A stretch of 64,000 nucleotides of DNA from Micromonospora sp. NBC_01796 (GCF_035917455.1 NZ_CP109078.1:2666001-2730000); one strand, 5' to 3'. Shown: positions 25,268-34,315, counted from the first letter of the stretch. A program made the numbers and translations. The notes: generated by a model from the letters alone, not told the origin.

Positions 25268-26416
25268 GTGCCTTCCGATCAACCAGCGCCGCAGCTGGAC
25301 GTCGACCAGATCCTCGCCGATTCGGGCGTACGGATCGTGGTCTGCTGTGGCTCGGGCGGTGTGGGTAAGACGACCACCGCGGCGGCGCTGGCGCTGCGCG
25401 CGGCCGAGGTCCACGGCCGGCGTACGGTCGTGCTCACCATCGACCCGGCCCGCCGGCTGGCCCAGTCGCTCGGCCTGACCGAGCTGGACAACACGCCCCG
25501 GCAGGTCAAGGGCATCGACGTGGAGGCCAGCGGCGGTGAGTTGCACGCCATGATGCTGGACATGAAGCGGACCTTCGACGACGTGGTGCTCGCGCACAGC
25601 GATCCCGCGAAGGCCGCGGAGATCTTCGCCAACCCGTTCTACCAGGCGATGAGTTCGACCTTCGCCGGTACGCAGGAGTACATGGCGATGGAGAAGCTGG
25701 GCCAGTTGCACGCCCGGGGCGAGTGGGACCTGATAGTGGTCGACACCCCGCCGTCCCGGTCGGCGCTGGACTTCCTGGACGCCCCGGCCCGGCTCTCCCG
25801 CTTCCTCGACGGACGGATGCTGCGGCTGTTGCTGGCTCCGGCCCGTTCCGGCGGTCGGAGCATGTTCAGCCTGGTCACGGCGTCGTTCGGGATGTTCTCG
25901 CGGGCGGTGCAGAAGGTGCTCGGCGCCCAGTTGCTCACTGATCTGTCCGGGTTCGTCGCGGCACTGGACTCGATGTTCGGCGGCTTCCGGCAGCGGGCGG
26001 AGCAGACGTACCGGATTCTGCAGGCCAGGGAGACGGCGTTCCTGCTGGTCGCGGCGCCGGAGCCGGACGCGGTCCGGGAGGCTGCCTATTTCGCGGGTCG
26101 GCTCGGCGAGGAGCGGATGCCGCTGGCCGGGCTGGTGATGAACCGGGTGCACCGTACGGCGGTGGACGAGCCGACGGCACCGGAGGCGTTGGCTGCCGCG
26201 GACCGGCTGGCCGAGTTGGGCGGTCACGAGACGACGGTGGAGACGCTGCGGGCGCATGCGGCGTTGGCCCAGCAGGCGGCCCGGGAGCAGCGGGTGGCGT
26301 CGGCGTTCACCGAGGCGTACCCGCAGGTGCCGACGGTGGCGGTCACGGCGCAGCCCGCCGACGTTCATGACGTCGACGGGCTGCGAACGATTGGCGCCGC
26401 GATCAGCCGGTCGTGA
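25268..26416 (+). CDS. ArsA/GET3-like ATPase, second of pair (Rv3680-like)
   Basis: 382 aa. Walker A CGSGGVGKTTTAAALALRAA (about 24-43), the TIDPARRLAQSLGL segment, the LIVVDTPPSRSALDFLDAP switch II motif. Paired with the gene ending at 25210 and probably forming a hetero-complex with it. Its last 14 bp overlap the 3' end of the convergent whiB4 gene. Confidence 0.88.
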   Translation: MPSDQPAPQLDVDQILADSGVRIVVCCGSGGVGKTTTAAALALRAAEVHGRRTVVLTIDPARRLAQSLGLTELDNTPRQVKGIDVEASGGELHAMMLDMKRTFDDVVLAHSDPAKAAEIFANPFYQAMSSTFAGTQEYMAMEKLGQLHARGEWDLIVVDTPPSRSALDFLDAPARLSRFLDGRMLRLLLAPARSGGRSMFSLVTASFGMFSRAVQKVLGAQLLTDLSGFVAALDSMFGGFRQRAEQTYRILQARETAFLLVAAPEPDAVREAAYFAGRLGEERMPLAGLVMNRVHRTAVDEPTAPEALAAADRLAELGGHETTVETLRAHAALAQQAAREQRVASAFTEAYPQVPTVAVTAQPADVHDVDGLRTIGAAISRS

Positions 26417-26699
26417 CCAGAGACTTGTCCTTGTTCTTCAGTGCGGCTTCGAACATCTTGCGCCAGCTGGCCACCTGCGGGTGCCGGCGCAACAGCGCCC
26501 GCCGTTCCCGCTCGGTCATGCCACCCCAGACGCCGAACTCGATACGGTTGTCGAGCGCGTCGGCCAGGCACTCGTAGCGCACCGGGCAACTTCGGCAGAT
26601 CCGCTTCGCCACGTTCTGTTCGGCGCCCTGTACGAACAGCGCGTCAGGGTCACCGTTCTGACACGCCGCCAAAGTGGGCCAGTCTGTGATCATGCCCAT
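26403..26699 (-). CDS. whiB4: WhiB-family iron-sulfur regulator, WhiB4 type
   Basis: 98 aa. Four cysteines (C13, C35, C38, C44: AACQNG and ICRSCPVRYEC) bind a [4Fe-4S] cluster, followed by the GVWGGMTERERRALL turn and a basic C-terminus. The DPDALFVQGAEQ and ADALDNRIEFGVWGG segments and the location between the ArsA pair and ponA2 match WhiB4 (Rv3681c), a redox-responsive DNA-binding regulator in mycobacteria. The ATG is at 26699 (an in-frame ATG lies at 26693). Converges on and overlaps the ATPase gene by 14 bp. Confidence 0.9.
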   Translation of the reverse strand: MGMITDWPTLAACQNGDPDALFVQGAEQNVAKRICRSCPVRYECLADALDNRIEFGVWGGMTERERRALLRRHPQVASWRKMFEAALKNKDKSLVTTG

Positions 26700-27087
26700 C
26701 TGTTCACGTCCCCCCTTGCTTTTCCCGCTACCGACTCGTGCCGATCAGCCGGCCACTAACCCCCCGGCCATCCGTCGCGCCTGCCCCCAGGCGGCACGGA
26801 CGACGTGCGATTTCCCTCGCCGGACCATCATGCTCTGTAGTCGACTGATTACGCAACGTTGTCGGCCAAATTCATTAATCCGGACACTCCGGGCTTCTTG
26901 CCCGGTCGTCTGTGCTGTCTACCCGGCTGCGATGTACGAAAACGCTGCGGAGATCCGTCGAATGGAGGAGACTCGGCAGCACGGTGCCCGCAACCGCATG
27001 CCTGGGTCCGTGCGTTTAGCACAACGAGACCAGCGCCCGCAGGAAATGGGGAAAGTACGCGGAGCGCGACCTCGATGCTGACTCACG
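26700..27087. other. Divergent promoter region whiB4 / ponA2
   Basis: A gap of about 390 bp with no supported gene; open frames across it lack coding character. It contains an A+T-rich island (26845-26885) that probably holds the whiB4-side or a further ponA2 promoter. No palindromic operator is recognised. Confidence 0.5.
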
Positions 27088-27093
27088 TACCCT
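27088..27093 (+). promoter_or_regulatory. -10 box TACCCT before ponA2
   Basis: TACCCT, then GACGAG, then the GTG at 27100: leaderless spacing of 6 bases. Confidence 0.5.
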
Positions 27094-27099
27094 GACGAG

Positions 27100-29544
27100 G
27101 TGACCCGGATGCGGAAACGCGACCACAATGTCTTTGCCAACGGCGCATCGCTACTGATCTGTGGCCTGCTGGCCGGGGTGGTGGTCGCCGCGGCCGCCTT
27201 CCCCGCGGTAGCGATGTCCGGCCTGGCCGCCAAGGCCGGCGCCGAGACCTTCGACAAGCTACCGACCGAGCTGACGGTCAAGATGGCGCCACAGATCAGC
27301 TACCTGTACGCGTCGGACGGCAAGACGGTGCTCGCCACCATGTACGACGAGAACCGGCGGGACGTCCCGCTCAAGGACATCGCCCCGATGATGCAGAAGG
27401 CCATCATCGCGGCCGAGGACCACGACTTTTACCAGCACAACGGCGTTGACATGAGGGGCATCGCACGAGCCTTCGTCGCCAACAACAGCGCCAACCAGAC
27501 CACCCAGGGTGCCTCCACCCTCACCATGCAGTACGTCCGGCAGGCGATCGCGTACTCGGCGACGCACCCGCAGGACGTGGTGGCGGCCACTGAGGACACC
27601 ACCGCGCGCAAGCTGCGCGAGATGCGCTACGCCCTCCAGATCGACAGCGAGCTCTCCAAAGAGGAGATCCTGGAGCGCTACCTGAACATCGCGCCCTTCG
27701 GCAACGGTGCGTACGGCATCTTCGCGGCCAGCCAGGTCTACTTCAACAAGCACCCGAAGGACCTGACGATCGACGAGGCGGCGATGCTCGCCGGCCTGGT
27801 CAAGGCTCCCTCGGAGTACAACCCGGCGACCGCCAGCGGTTACCCGCAGGCGGTGGAGCGGCGCAACTACGTCATCGAGAACATGTTCGACATCGGCGCG
27901 ATCACCCGCCAGGAGGCCGACACCGCCAAGACGGTCAAGCTGACCATCAGCGGCCAGCGGGCGCCGAACGGCTGCGTGGCCACCAGCAAGAACCACTGGG
28001 GCTTCTTCTGCGACTTCTTCTACCGCTGGTGGATGGACCAGGAGACCTTCGGCGCGACCACGTACGACCGGGAGCGGCGGCTGAAGTCCGGCGGCTACAG
28101 CATCGTCACCACGCTCGACGTGCAGGCGCAGGATTCGGCGAAGAAGGCGGTCGAGAAGCATCTCGCGACCGGCAAGAAGGAAGCGTTGATGGTGGCCGGG
28201 ATCGAGCCGGGCACCGGTCGGGTACGCGCCCTCGCGGTCAACCGGAACTACAAGCTCGACGACCCGAACAAGCCGGCGAACGGTGCCTCCACCAACCCGA
28301 AGGCCCGCAAGGGCGCCCGGGGCACCTACCCCAACACCACCAACCCGCTGCTCAGCGGCGGTGGTGACATCACCGGTTACCAGGCCGGGTCGACGTTCAA
28401 GATGTTCACCATGGTGGCGGCCCTGGAGAAGGGCCTGCCGCTGGCACACACGATCAACGCCCCGGAGGAGTACGTCTCCAAGTACCCGGTCGGGTTCAAC
28501 AGCGACGCGGCGTGCAAGGGCACGAGCAAGTACTGCCCGCGTAACGCCAGCAAGAGCATGGCCGGTCCGCACAACATGTGGAGTGCCTTCGGCATGTCGG
28601 TGAACACCTACTTCGTGCCGCTCGAGGAGCAGGCCGGCGCTCTCAACACGATCAAGGCGGCCCAGCGGCTCGGCATCAACTTCCGGTCGAGCAAGGACGC
28701 CACCATGGCCACCGAGGAAGGCGGCGGCGACCTCTGGGGTGCGTTCACCCTCGGTGTCTCCGCGACCACGCCGCTGGACCTGGCCAACTCGTACGCCACC
28801 CTCGCCGCCGACGGCAAGTACTGCGAGCCGATCCCGGTGCAGGAGATCCGCGACCTGAGCGGCAAGACGCTCGACATCGCGAACCCCCGCTGCGAGCAGC
28901 GGTTCAAGGCCGAGGTCGCCCGAGCGGCCGTCGACGCCGCCCGGTGCCCGGTCGGTGACAACTCGCCGACCACGCAGTGCAAGACCCGCACCGCGGGCAA
29001 CGTACGCGGCATCGTCGGCAAGCCGGTCGCCGGCAAGAGCGGCACCACCGACTCGGACCGGACCGCCAGCCTGGTCGTCATGACCAAGCAGCTCTCCGTG
29101 GCCGGCATCCTGGCCGACCCGGACTGGCCCGAGACCACCGAGAAGATGGACCACGACAAGGTCAACCCGGCGGTCTACGAGACGCTGCGGGACGCGATGA
29201 AGGGCAAGCCCAGCGTCCAGTTCACCCCGCCGAGCGGCAAGCTCGTGCAGGGCGACCAGCGCTCGATCCCGAACGTGGAGTGCCAGTCGATCGAGTCGGC
29301 GAAGTCCAGGATCAAGGGCGCCGGCTTCGAGGTCGAGGTGGCCCGGTCGCAGACCAACTCGAAGTGCCCGGCCGGCACCGCCGCCGGCACCAACCCGGAC
29401 GGTCGCACGATCAAGGGCGGCGTCGTGGTCATCGAGGTCAGCAACGGCAAGGGCGGGGGCGGCCCCACGCCGGGCGGAAACGGCCCCAGCCGCCCCGGTA
29501 CCGGCCCGGACGGCCCCAACCTGGGTCGACCCCCGGGCGAGTGA
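27100..29544 (+). CDS. ponA2: Bifunctional class A penicillin-binding protein with PASTA
   Basis: 814 aa. One N-terminal membrane span (about 17-40), glycosyltransferase 51 domain (catalytic-Glu motif EDHDFYQHNGVDMRG, then QGASTLTMQYVRQA), transpeptidase domain with all three motifs (AGSTFK, SVN, KSGTT) and a C-terminal PASTA domain (about 725-790) plus a Gly/Pro tail. It polymerises and cross-links peptidoglycan outside the membrane. The position next to whiB4 and a metallophosphoesterase matches M. tuberculosis ponA2 (Rv3682). Start GTG 27100 from the -10 box; an ATG at 27109 is the alternative. Confidence 0.92.
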   Translation: MTRMRKRDHNVFANGASLLICGLLAGVVVAAAAFPAVAMSGLAAKAGAETFDKLPTELTVKMAPQISYLYASDGKTVLATMYDENRRDVPLKDIAPMMQKAIIAAEDHDFYQHNGVDMRGIARAFVANNSANQTTQGASTLTMQYVRQAIAYSATHPQDVVAATEDTTARKLREMRYALQIDSELSKEEILERYLNIAPFGNGAYGIFAASQVYFNKHPKDLTIDEAAMLAGLVKAPSEYNPATASGYPQAVERRNYVIENMFDIGAITRQEADTAKTVKLTISGQRAPNGCVATSKNHWGFFCDFFYRWWMDQETFGATTYDRERRLKSGGYSIVTTLDVQAQDSAKKAVEKHLATGKKEALMVAGIEPGTGRVRALAVNRNYKLDDPNKPANGASTNPKARKGARGTYPNTTNPLLSGGGDITGYQAGSTFKMFTMVAALEKGLPLAHTINAPEEYVSKYPVGFNSDAACKGTSKYCPRNASKSMAGPHNMWSAFGMSVNTYFVPLEEQAGALNTIKAAQRLGINFRSSKDATMATEEGGGDLWGAFTLGVSATTPLDLANSYATLAADGKYCEPIPVQEIRDLSGKTLDIANPRCEQRFKAEVARAAVDAARCPVGDNSPTTQCKTRTAGNVRGIVGKPVAGKSGTTDSDRTASLVVMTKQLSVAGILADPDWPETTEKMDHDKVNPAVYETLRDAMKGKPSVQFTPPSGKLVQGDQRSIPNVECQSIESAKSRIKGAGFEVEVARSQTNSKCPAGTAAGTNPDGRTIKGGVVVIEVSNGKGGGGPTPGGNGPSRPGTGPDGPNLGRPPGE

Positions 29545-29565
29545 CGATCGGGTACGGCAGACAGT

Positions 29566-29595
29566 GATGGGCGGGCACTCAGGTGCCCGCCCATC
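29566..29595. terminator. Strong terminator after ponA2
   Basis: Perfect 13-bp stem (GATGGGCGGGCAC / GTGCCCGCCCATC) with a TCAG loop, 21 bp after the ponA2 stop. It can also serve the convergent GatB/YqeY gene. Confidence 0.85.
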
Positions 29596-29684
29596 GTCGT
29601 TGCGTACGTCGTCGTTGCTCCTGGCCGCCCCGCCGTCGGGCGGTCAGGAGCCGCAGGACCCCGTTGAGGAGCCGCAGGGACCGC

Positions 29685-30140
29685 TCAGGAGCCGAGCTGC
29701 CGGCGTACCTCGGCCGCGACCCTGCCGCCCTCGGCCCGGCCCGCCACCGCGGCCTGGCTCGCCTTCATCGCCGGGCCCAACTGGGCCTTGTTCTCGAAGC
29801 CGCCGACGGCGAGCGCCCCACGGACCAGCTCGGCCAACTCCTCGTCGCTGAGCTGCTTGGGCAGGTAGCGGTCCAGCACCTCGCCCTCGGCCCGCTCCTT
29901 GGCAGCCTGCTCGGTACGGCCCGCGTCACCGAACGCGGTCGCCGCCTCGCGGCGCTTCTTCGCCTCCTTGGTCAGCACCGACAGCACCTCTTCGTCGGAA
30001 AGCTCCCGCTTGGCCTTGCCGGCGACCTCGGCGTTGCCGATCGCGGCGAGTGCCATCCGCAGGGTCGACGTGGTCAGCTCGTCCCGCGCCTTGAGGGCGG
30101 TACGCATGTCAGCGGTGAGGAGGTCCTTCAGCGTGCTCAT
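29685..30140 (-). CDS. GatB/YqeY-domain protein
   Basis: 151 aa, full length for the family: N-terminal all-helical part (MSTLKDLLTADMRTALKARDELTTSTLRM) and C-terminal three-helix part (LSDEELAELV...FENKAQLGPAMKAS). The domain is shared with the tRNA-binding end of amidotransferase GatB, so a tRNA-related role is suspected but unproven. Divergent from the phosphoesterase gene with only 25 bp between starts. Confidence 0.9.
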   Translation of the reverse strand: MSTLKDLLTADMRTALKARDELTTSTLRMALAAIGNAEVAGKAKRELSDEEVLSVLTKEAKKRREAATAFGDAGRTEQAAKERAEGEVLDRYLPKQLSDEELAELVRGALAVGGFENKAQLGPAMKASQAAVAGRAEGGRVAAEVRRQLGS

Positions 30141-30152
30141 GACTCGTCAAAC

Positions 30153-30158
30153 TACCCT
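30153..30158 (+). promoter_or_regulatory. -10 box TACCCT before phosphoesterase gene
   Basis: TACCCT followed by 7 bases and the ATG at 30166; there is no room or sequence for a ribosome site in the 25-bp gap, so the transcript is probably leaderless. Confidence 0.55.
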
Positions 30159-30165
30159 GGTCGCC

Positions 30166-31059
30166 ATGCAGAAGCGCACCGTATTCCGACTGGCGGCCGG
30201 CACCGTGGCGGCCGGAGCGGCCACCCTCGCGTACGCCTCACTCGTCGAGCGCAACCTGTTCACCCTCCGCCGGTTCGACGTACCGGTGCTTGCCACGGAC
30301 GCGGAGCCGTTGCGCATCCTGCACCTCTCCGACCTGCACATGACCCCGGATCAGGGACGCAAGCAGCGCTGGGTCGCCTCCCTCGCGGCCACCGACCCGG
30401 ACCTGGTGGTGGTGACCGGCGACAACCTGGCCCACCCCGAGGGCGTGCCGGGGGTGCTGCGGGCGCTCCAGCCACTGCTGGACGTGCCGGGGGCGTTCGT
30501 CTTCGGCTCCAACGACTACAAGGGCCCGGTCTGGAAGAACCCGCTGAGCTACGTGCTGCCGGAACGGGACTACGTCCAGGGCGTCGACCTGCCGACCGAG
30601 GACCTTCGCGAGGTGCTGGTCGGAGCCGGCTGGGCCGACCTGAACAACGCCCGTACGACCATCAAGGCTGGCGGCCGTACGGTCGAACTGGTCGGGGTGG
30701 ACGACCCGCACGTCGAGCGGGACGACTACGCCTCCGTGTCCGGGCCGGCGTCCGAGCAGGCCGACCTCACGATCGGGCTGACCCACTCGCCCGAGCCGCC
30801 GTTGCTGGACGAGATGGCCGCCGACGGCTTCCAACTGCTGCTCGCCGGGCACACCCACGGGGGCCAGGTCTGCGTACCGTTCTACGGCGCCCTGACCACC
30901 AACTGCGACCTGCCCCTGTCGATGGCCAAGGGCCTGCACCGGTGGCCCGACTCGGACTCGTGGTTGCACGTCTCGGCCGGGGTCGGCACCCATCCGACCG
31001 CCCCGATCCGGTTCGCCTGCCGGCCGGAGGCGTCGCTGCTGACCCTGATTCCGCGCTGA
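30166..31059 (+). CDS. Calcineurin-like metallophosphoesterase (Rv3683-like)
   Basis: 297 aa. N-terminal signal or membrane segment (FRLAAGTVAAGAATLAYA), then metal motifs HLSDLHM, VVTGDNL, FGSND (in place of the usual GNH) and AGHTHGGQ. Members act on phosphoesters at the membrane face; related proteins cleave UDP-diacylglucosamine or unknown substrates. Conserved location downstream of ponA2 in actinobacteria. Replacement of the usual GN(H/Y) by GSND is a family variant, not a loss. Confidence 0.87.
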   Translation: MQKRTVFRLAAGTVAAGAATLAYASLVERNLFTLRRFDVPVLATDAEPLRILHLSDLHMTPDQGRKQRWVASLAATDPDLVVVTGDNLAHPEGVPGVLRALQPLLDVPGAFVFGSNDYKGPVWKNPLSYVLPERDYVQGVDLPTEDLREVLVGAGWADLNNARTTIKAGGRTVELVGVDDPHVERDDYASVSGPASEQADLTIGLTHSPEPPLLDEMAADGFQLLLAGHTHGGQVCVPFYGALTTNCDLPLSMAKGLHRWPDSDSWLHVSAGVGTHPTAPIRFACRPEASLLTLIPR

Positions 31060-31153
31060 CCTGCCCACCCGGGCCGGCAGCGGTCCAGGTCGGCGCCCCG
31101 CCGGGATACCGAATTTGACCACCGAGGCTGGTGGGCTACTATTTGTCGGCAGC

Positions 31154-31228
<75 letters not shown>

Positions 31229-31235
31229 CGAGTTG

Positions 31236-31267
31236 AGGGGCCATTCCCAGCGATGGGGGTGGCCCCT
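31236..31267 (+). terminator. Terminator after tRNA-Pro
   Basis: AGGGGCCA (31236-31243) pairs perfectly with TGGCCCCT (31260-31267), with CCC/GGG further inside the loop and a short T-run after it; 7 bp after the tRNA. Confidence 0.75.
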
Positions 31268-31408
31268 TCTGCTGTCCGGTCCCAACAGCCACCCCTCGCG
31301 TCCGAGACCAAGATCGCGCGCGATCCGGTGTCCCCCGCGCTGCTGGCCGCCGTCGTCCTGGTCGCCCTGCCGGCCGCGAACGCCTTCTACCAGCGCGACC
31401 GCCCGTGA
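31253..31408 (+). CDS. Possible 51-aa small membrane protein
   Basis: A short frame starting ATG GGG GTG (31253) and ending TGA at 31406-31408. The second half has strong G/C third positions and encodes a hydrophobic helix (SPALLAAVVLVALPAANAF) ending in a charged YQRDRP tail, as expected of a single-span small protein. The start overlaps the tRNA terminator, so translation could begin later, e.g. at the GTG of DPVSPALL. No homologue is recognised. Confidence 0.4.
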   Translation: MGVAPSAVRSQQPPLASETKIARDPVSPALLAAVVLVALPAANAFYQRDRP

Positions 31409-31535
31409 TCATGCTGTGAGAGGCACCACACGGGTGGTGGCCGTGGCGGATACCGAAGGTGATGAGCACTGCTCAGAGCCGTGTTCACAGCCACCTATGA
31501 TGATCGACTTAGGGCAGCGGTTCCGGACCCGTGGG

Positions 31536-31541
31536 TAATCT
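31536..31541 (+). promoter_or_regulatory. Possible -10 box (TAATCT) for GGDEF gene
   Basis: TAATCT lies 69 bp upstream of the GTG at 31610. It would give a 5' leader holding the hairpin at 31552-31574. No clear -35 box. Confidence 0.35.
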
Positions 31542-31551
31542 TGGTCGTACG

Positions 31552-31574
31552 CCGCCCGGTCTGCCACCGGGCGG
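31552..31574 (+). promoter_or_regulatory. Hairpin in leader of diguanylate cyclase gene
   Basis: Perfect 9-bp stem CCGCCCGGT/ACCGGGCGG with a CTGCC loop, 36 bp before the predicted start. It could be a leader structure or a terminator for the upstream small gene. Confidence 0.4.
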
Positions 31575-31609
31575 TCACCCCTCCCCAGCCCCTCCTGGAA
31601 CGACAAAAG

Positions 31610-33073
31610 GTGCCCCCGGAACCCGATCGAGTCATCCCCGCCCTGACGGCCCGCTTACCCATGGCGTCGACCGCTCTGGAGGCCTGCCAGCTCACCGTCA
31701 CCGCCCTCGGGCGGTACGCGCCGGCGCAGGTCTCCGTACTCCTGCCGCTGCACGACCGGCTCCGGCGGGTCGCCGCCACCGGCTCCTGGCAGATCTTCGC
31801 CACCGTCCCGATGAAGACCGGCATCGCCGGCAGGGTCTTCACCTCCGGGCAGGCCCTCACCACCGGGCAGGGCGCGACCGTCGAGGACGAGGGTCGCATC
31901 GAGGCGGACGAACCGCCGCTGCGCGCCGGGGTGGTCGCCCAGACCTGCGTACCGATCCTCGACCCGGCCGGCGGGCCGGTGGGCGTACTGGCGTTGGAGT
32001 GGACCGAGAAGGTCGATCTTGACGCCTGGCAGGCGGTCGCCGAGCAGGTCGGCGGCCGACTCGGTGCCCGGATCACCGCCCTCGGTGGCCCACCGGCGGA
32101 GAGCCGGGACGAGAAACTGCTCCGGCACGCCGCCGCGCTGACCGCTGCGTCCGACGAACCGGACCTGGTCGCCGCCGCGATCGACGCCGCCCGGGACGTG
32201 TCCGGTCTCACCTCGGCGATCCTGGTGCTCGCCCGTCCCGCCGGCCTGCGGCTGGTCGCACCCGACCCGCGCAGCGGCGACCCGGCCGAGCCCGAGTGCC
32301 GGATCCGCACCAGCCTGTCCGCCACCGAGCGGTACGCCGCCCTGGACCGGCTGATGAACCGGGTGCACCACTGCGGTTCCACGTACACGCTGGCCCAGGC
32401 CGGGGCGACGGTGGCCGACGACGAGTACGACCTGCCGCTGCCGGACGGGGTCGGCACGCTGATCGCCGTACCGCTGGGTCCGGCCGACACCGGCGGTCTG
32501 CTGTTGGTCGCCGACGAGCGGGTGCGGCGACCGGATCCGACCACGGTGAACCTGCTGGAACTGCTCGCCGCGCAGGCCTGGATCTGCCTGGACCGGCTGC
32601 GGAGCCTCGCCGGGCTGCGCGAGCGGGCCGGCTCCGACCCGTTGACCGGGCTGCGCCACTACGGTTCGTTCGGTGAGCGGATCACCGAGACCACTCCCGG
32701 CCGCACCGCGCTGCTCGCCATCGACGTGGACGACTTCAAAATCATCAACGACACGTACGGACACCAGGCGGGTGACCAGGTCCTGGTGGAGCTGGCCCGC
32801 GCCCTGGAGCTGGCGTTGCGTCAGGGCGACGAGCTGTACCGGGTCGGTGGTGACGAGTTCATCGCGGTGATCGAGGTCGGGCGACCCGAGGAGGCGGCCG
32901 GAATCGCCGAACGCCTGGTCACGGCAGCCCGCCGAATCGGTCGCACGATCAGCGTCGGCGTTGCCGTCCAACACGACGCCGAGTCACCCGAGCTGACCCT
33001 GCGCCGCGCCGACGCCGCCCTCTACGACGTCAAACGCGACGGCCGCGACGGCATCCGCCTAGCCGCCGCCTGA
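31610..33073 (+). CDS. GAF-GAF-GGDEF diguanylate cyclase
   Basis: About 487 aa from the GTG at 31610 (site AAAAGG overlapping; the frame is open from 31481). Two GAF-like sensor regions (about 20-150 and 160-300) precede a complete GGDEF domain (about 325-487): the active-site GGDEF is intact and an RQGD I-site sits five residues before it, so product inhibition by c-di-GMP is expected. No EAL domain and no membrane span: a soluble c-di-GMP synthase whose signal is a small molecule or redox state bound by GAF. Converges on asd. Confidence 0.88.
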   Translation: MPPEPDRVIPALTARLPMASTALEACQLTVTALGRYAPAQVSVLLPLHDRLRRVAATGSWQIFATVPMKTGIAGRVFTSGQALTTGQGATVEDEGRIEADEPPLRAGVVAQTCVPILDPAGGPVGVLALEWTEKVDLDAWQAVAEQVGGRLGARITALGGPPAESRDEKLLRHAAALTAASDEPDLVAAAIDAARDVSGLTSAILVLARPAGLRLVAPDPRSGDPAEPECRIRTSLSATERYAALDRLMNRVHHCGSTYTLAQAGATVADDEYDLPLPDGVGTLIAVPLGPADTGGLLLVADERVRRPDPTTVNLLELLAAQAWICLDRLRSLAGLRERAGSDPLTGLRHYGSFGERITETTPGRTALLAIDVDDFKIINDTYGHQAGDQVLVELARALELALRQGDELYRVGGDEFIAVIEVGRPEEAAGIAERLVTAARRIGRTISVGVAVQHDAESPELTLRRADAALYDVKRDGRDGIRLAAA

Positions 33074-33129
33074 CCCACTCCCCCGCTCCCCACTCCCGCT
33101 CCCCACCCCCGCTCCCCCCGCTTTCGTCG

Positions 33130-33189
33130 GCGATCTAGGGCAAATACGTGCTAGTTGATCTCCGATGACAACCATTTGCCCTAGATCGC
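33130..33189. repeat. Palindromic element, GCGATCTAGGGCAAAT arms
   Basis: A perfect 16-bp inverted repeat (33130-33145 and 33174-33189) with a 28-base centre, between the convergent GGDEF and asd genes. C-rich DNA on the left and G-rich DNA on the right extend the pairing. It has the same outer GCGATCT as the elements at 13443 and 21761 but a different inner arm. Confidence 0.88.
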
Positions 33190-33241
33190 GGGCGAGGGGT
33201 GGAGGCACAGGGGGGTGAGGGGGGGTGAGGGGAGGGGGTGG

Positions 33242-34309
33242 TTAGCGGGGGGTGGAGGAGTATTCGGCGGCGAGGAGTTCGGCGATCTGGGCGGTGTTGA
33301 GGGCGGCGCCCTTGCGCAGGTTGTCGCCGGTGATGAAGAGGTCGAGCGCGCGCGGGTCGTCCATCGAGCGGCGGATCCGGCCGACCCAGGACGGGTCGGT
33401 GCCGACGGCGTCGATCGGCATCGGGAACTCGCCCCGCTCGGGGTCGTCGACCAGGATCACCCCGGGTGCGTTGCGCAGTGCCTCGCGCGCCCCCTCAGCG
33501 TCCACCTCGGACCCGAAAACCGCGTGTACGGCCACCGAGTGCCCGGTCACCACCGGGACGCGTACGCAGGTCGCCGAGACCTTCAGATCGGGCAGGCCGA
33601 GGATCTTGCGGGACTCGTTGCGCATCTTGAGTTCCTCGGACGACCAGCCCCCGTCGGCGAGCGAACCGGCCCACGGCACCACGTTGAGCGCCAGCGGTGC
33701 GGGGAACGGGCCCAGCTCGTCCCCGACCGCCTGCCGTACGTTGCCGGACCGGGAGCCGAGCCCCCGGTCCCCGGCGATCTTCGTGAGCTGGTCGTGCAGG
33801 GTGTCCACGCCGGCCTGACCGGCACCGGAGACCGCCTGGTACGACGCGAGCACCAACTCCCGTAGTCCGTACTCGCGGTGCAGGGGCGCGATCGCGACGA
33901 TCATGCCGAGGGTGGTGCAGTTGGCGTTGGCGATGATGCCCCTGGGCCGGTTGCGTACCTGTTCCGGGTTGATCTCCGGCACCACCAGCGGAACGTCCCG
34001 GTCCATCCGGAAGGCCCCGGAGTTGTCGACCGTCACCGCGCCACGGGAGACCGCGATCGGCGCCCACTCGGCGGCGACCTCGTCCGGTACGTCGAACATC
34101 GCCACGTCGACGCCGTCGAACGCCTCGGGGGTCAGTGCCCGTACGGTGAGCTGCTCACCCCGGCAGAGCCGCTGCTGCCCGACCGACCGCGCGGACGCGA
34201 TCAGCCGGATCTCCCCCCACACGTTCTTCCGGGACGAGAGCAGATCGCACATCACGGTGCCGACGGCACCGGTCGCCCCGACGATCGCAAGGGTGGGCAG
34301 CTGGCCCAT
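33242..34309 (-). CDS. asd: Aspartate-semialdehyde dehydrogenase
   Basis: 355 aa. NADP-binding GATGAVG near the N-terminus, catalytic Cys in NANCTT, and the SGAGQAGVDTLHDQ and RVPVVTGHS segments of the family. Reduces aspartyl phosphate to the semialdehyde for lysine/DAP, threonine and methionine synthesis. It follows lysC by 6 bp on the same strand, the conserved actinobacterial ask-asd operon. Confidence 0.95.
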   Translation of the reverse strand: MGQLPTLAIVGATGAVGTVMCDLLSSRKNVWGEIRLIASARSVGQQRLCRGEQLTVRALTPEAFDGVDVAMFDVPDEVAAEWAPIAVSRGAVTVDNSGAFRMDRDVPLVVPEINPEQVRNRPRGIIANANCTTLGMIVAIAPLHREYGLRELVLASYQAVSGAGQAGVDTLHDQLTKIAGDRGLGSRSGNVRQAVGDELGPFPAPLALNVVPWAGSLADGGWSSEELKMRNESRKILGLPDLKVSATCVRVPVVTGHSVAVHAVFGSEVDAEGAREALRNAPGVILVDDPERGEFPMPIDAVGTDPSWVGRIRRSMDDPRALDLFITGDNLRKGAALNTAQIAELLAAEYSSTPR

Positions 34310-34315
34310 GAGGGG

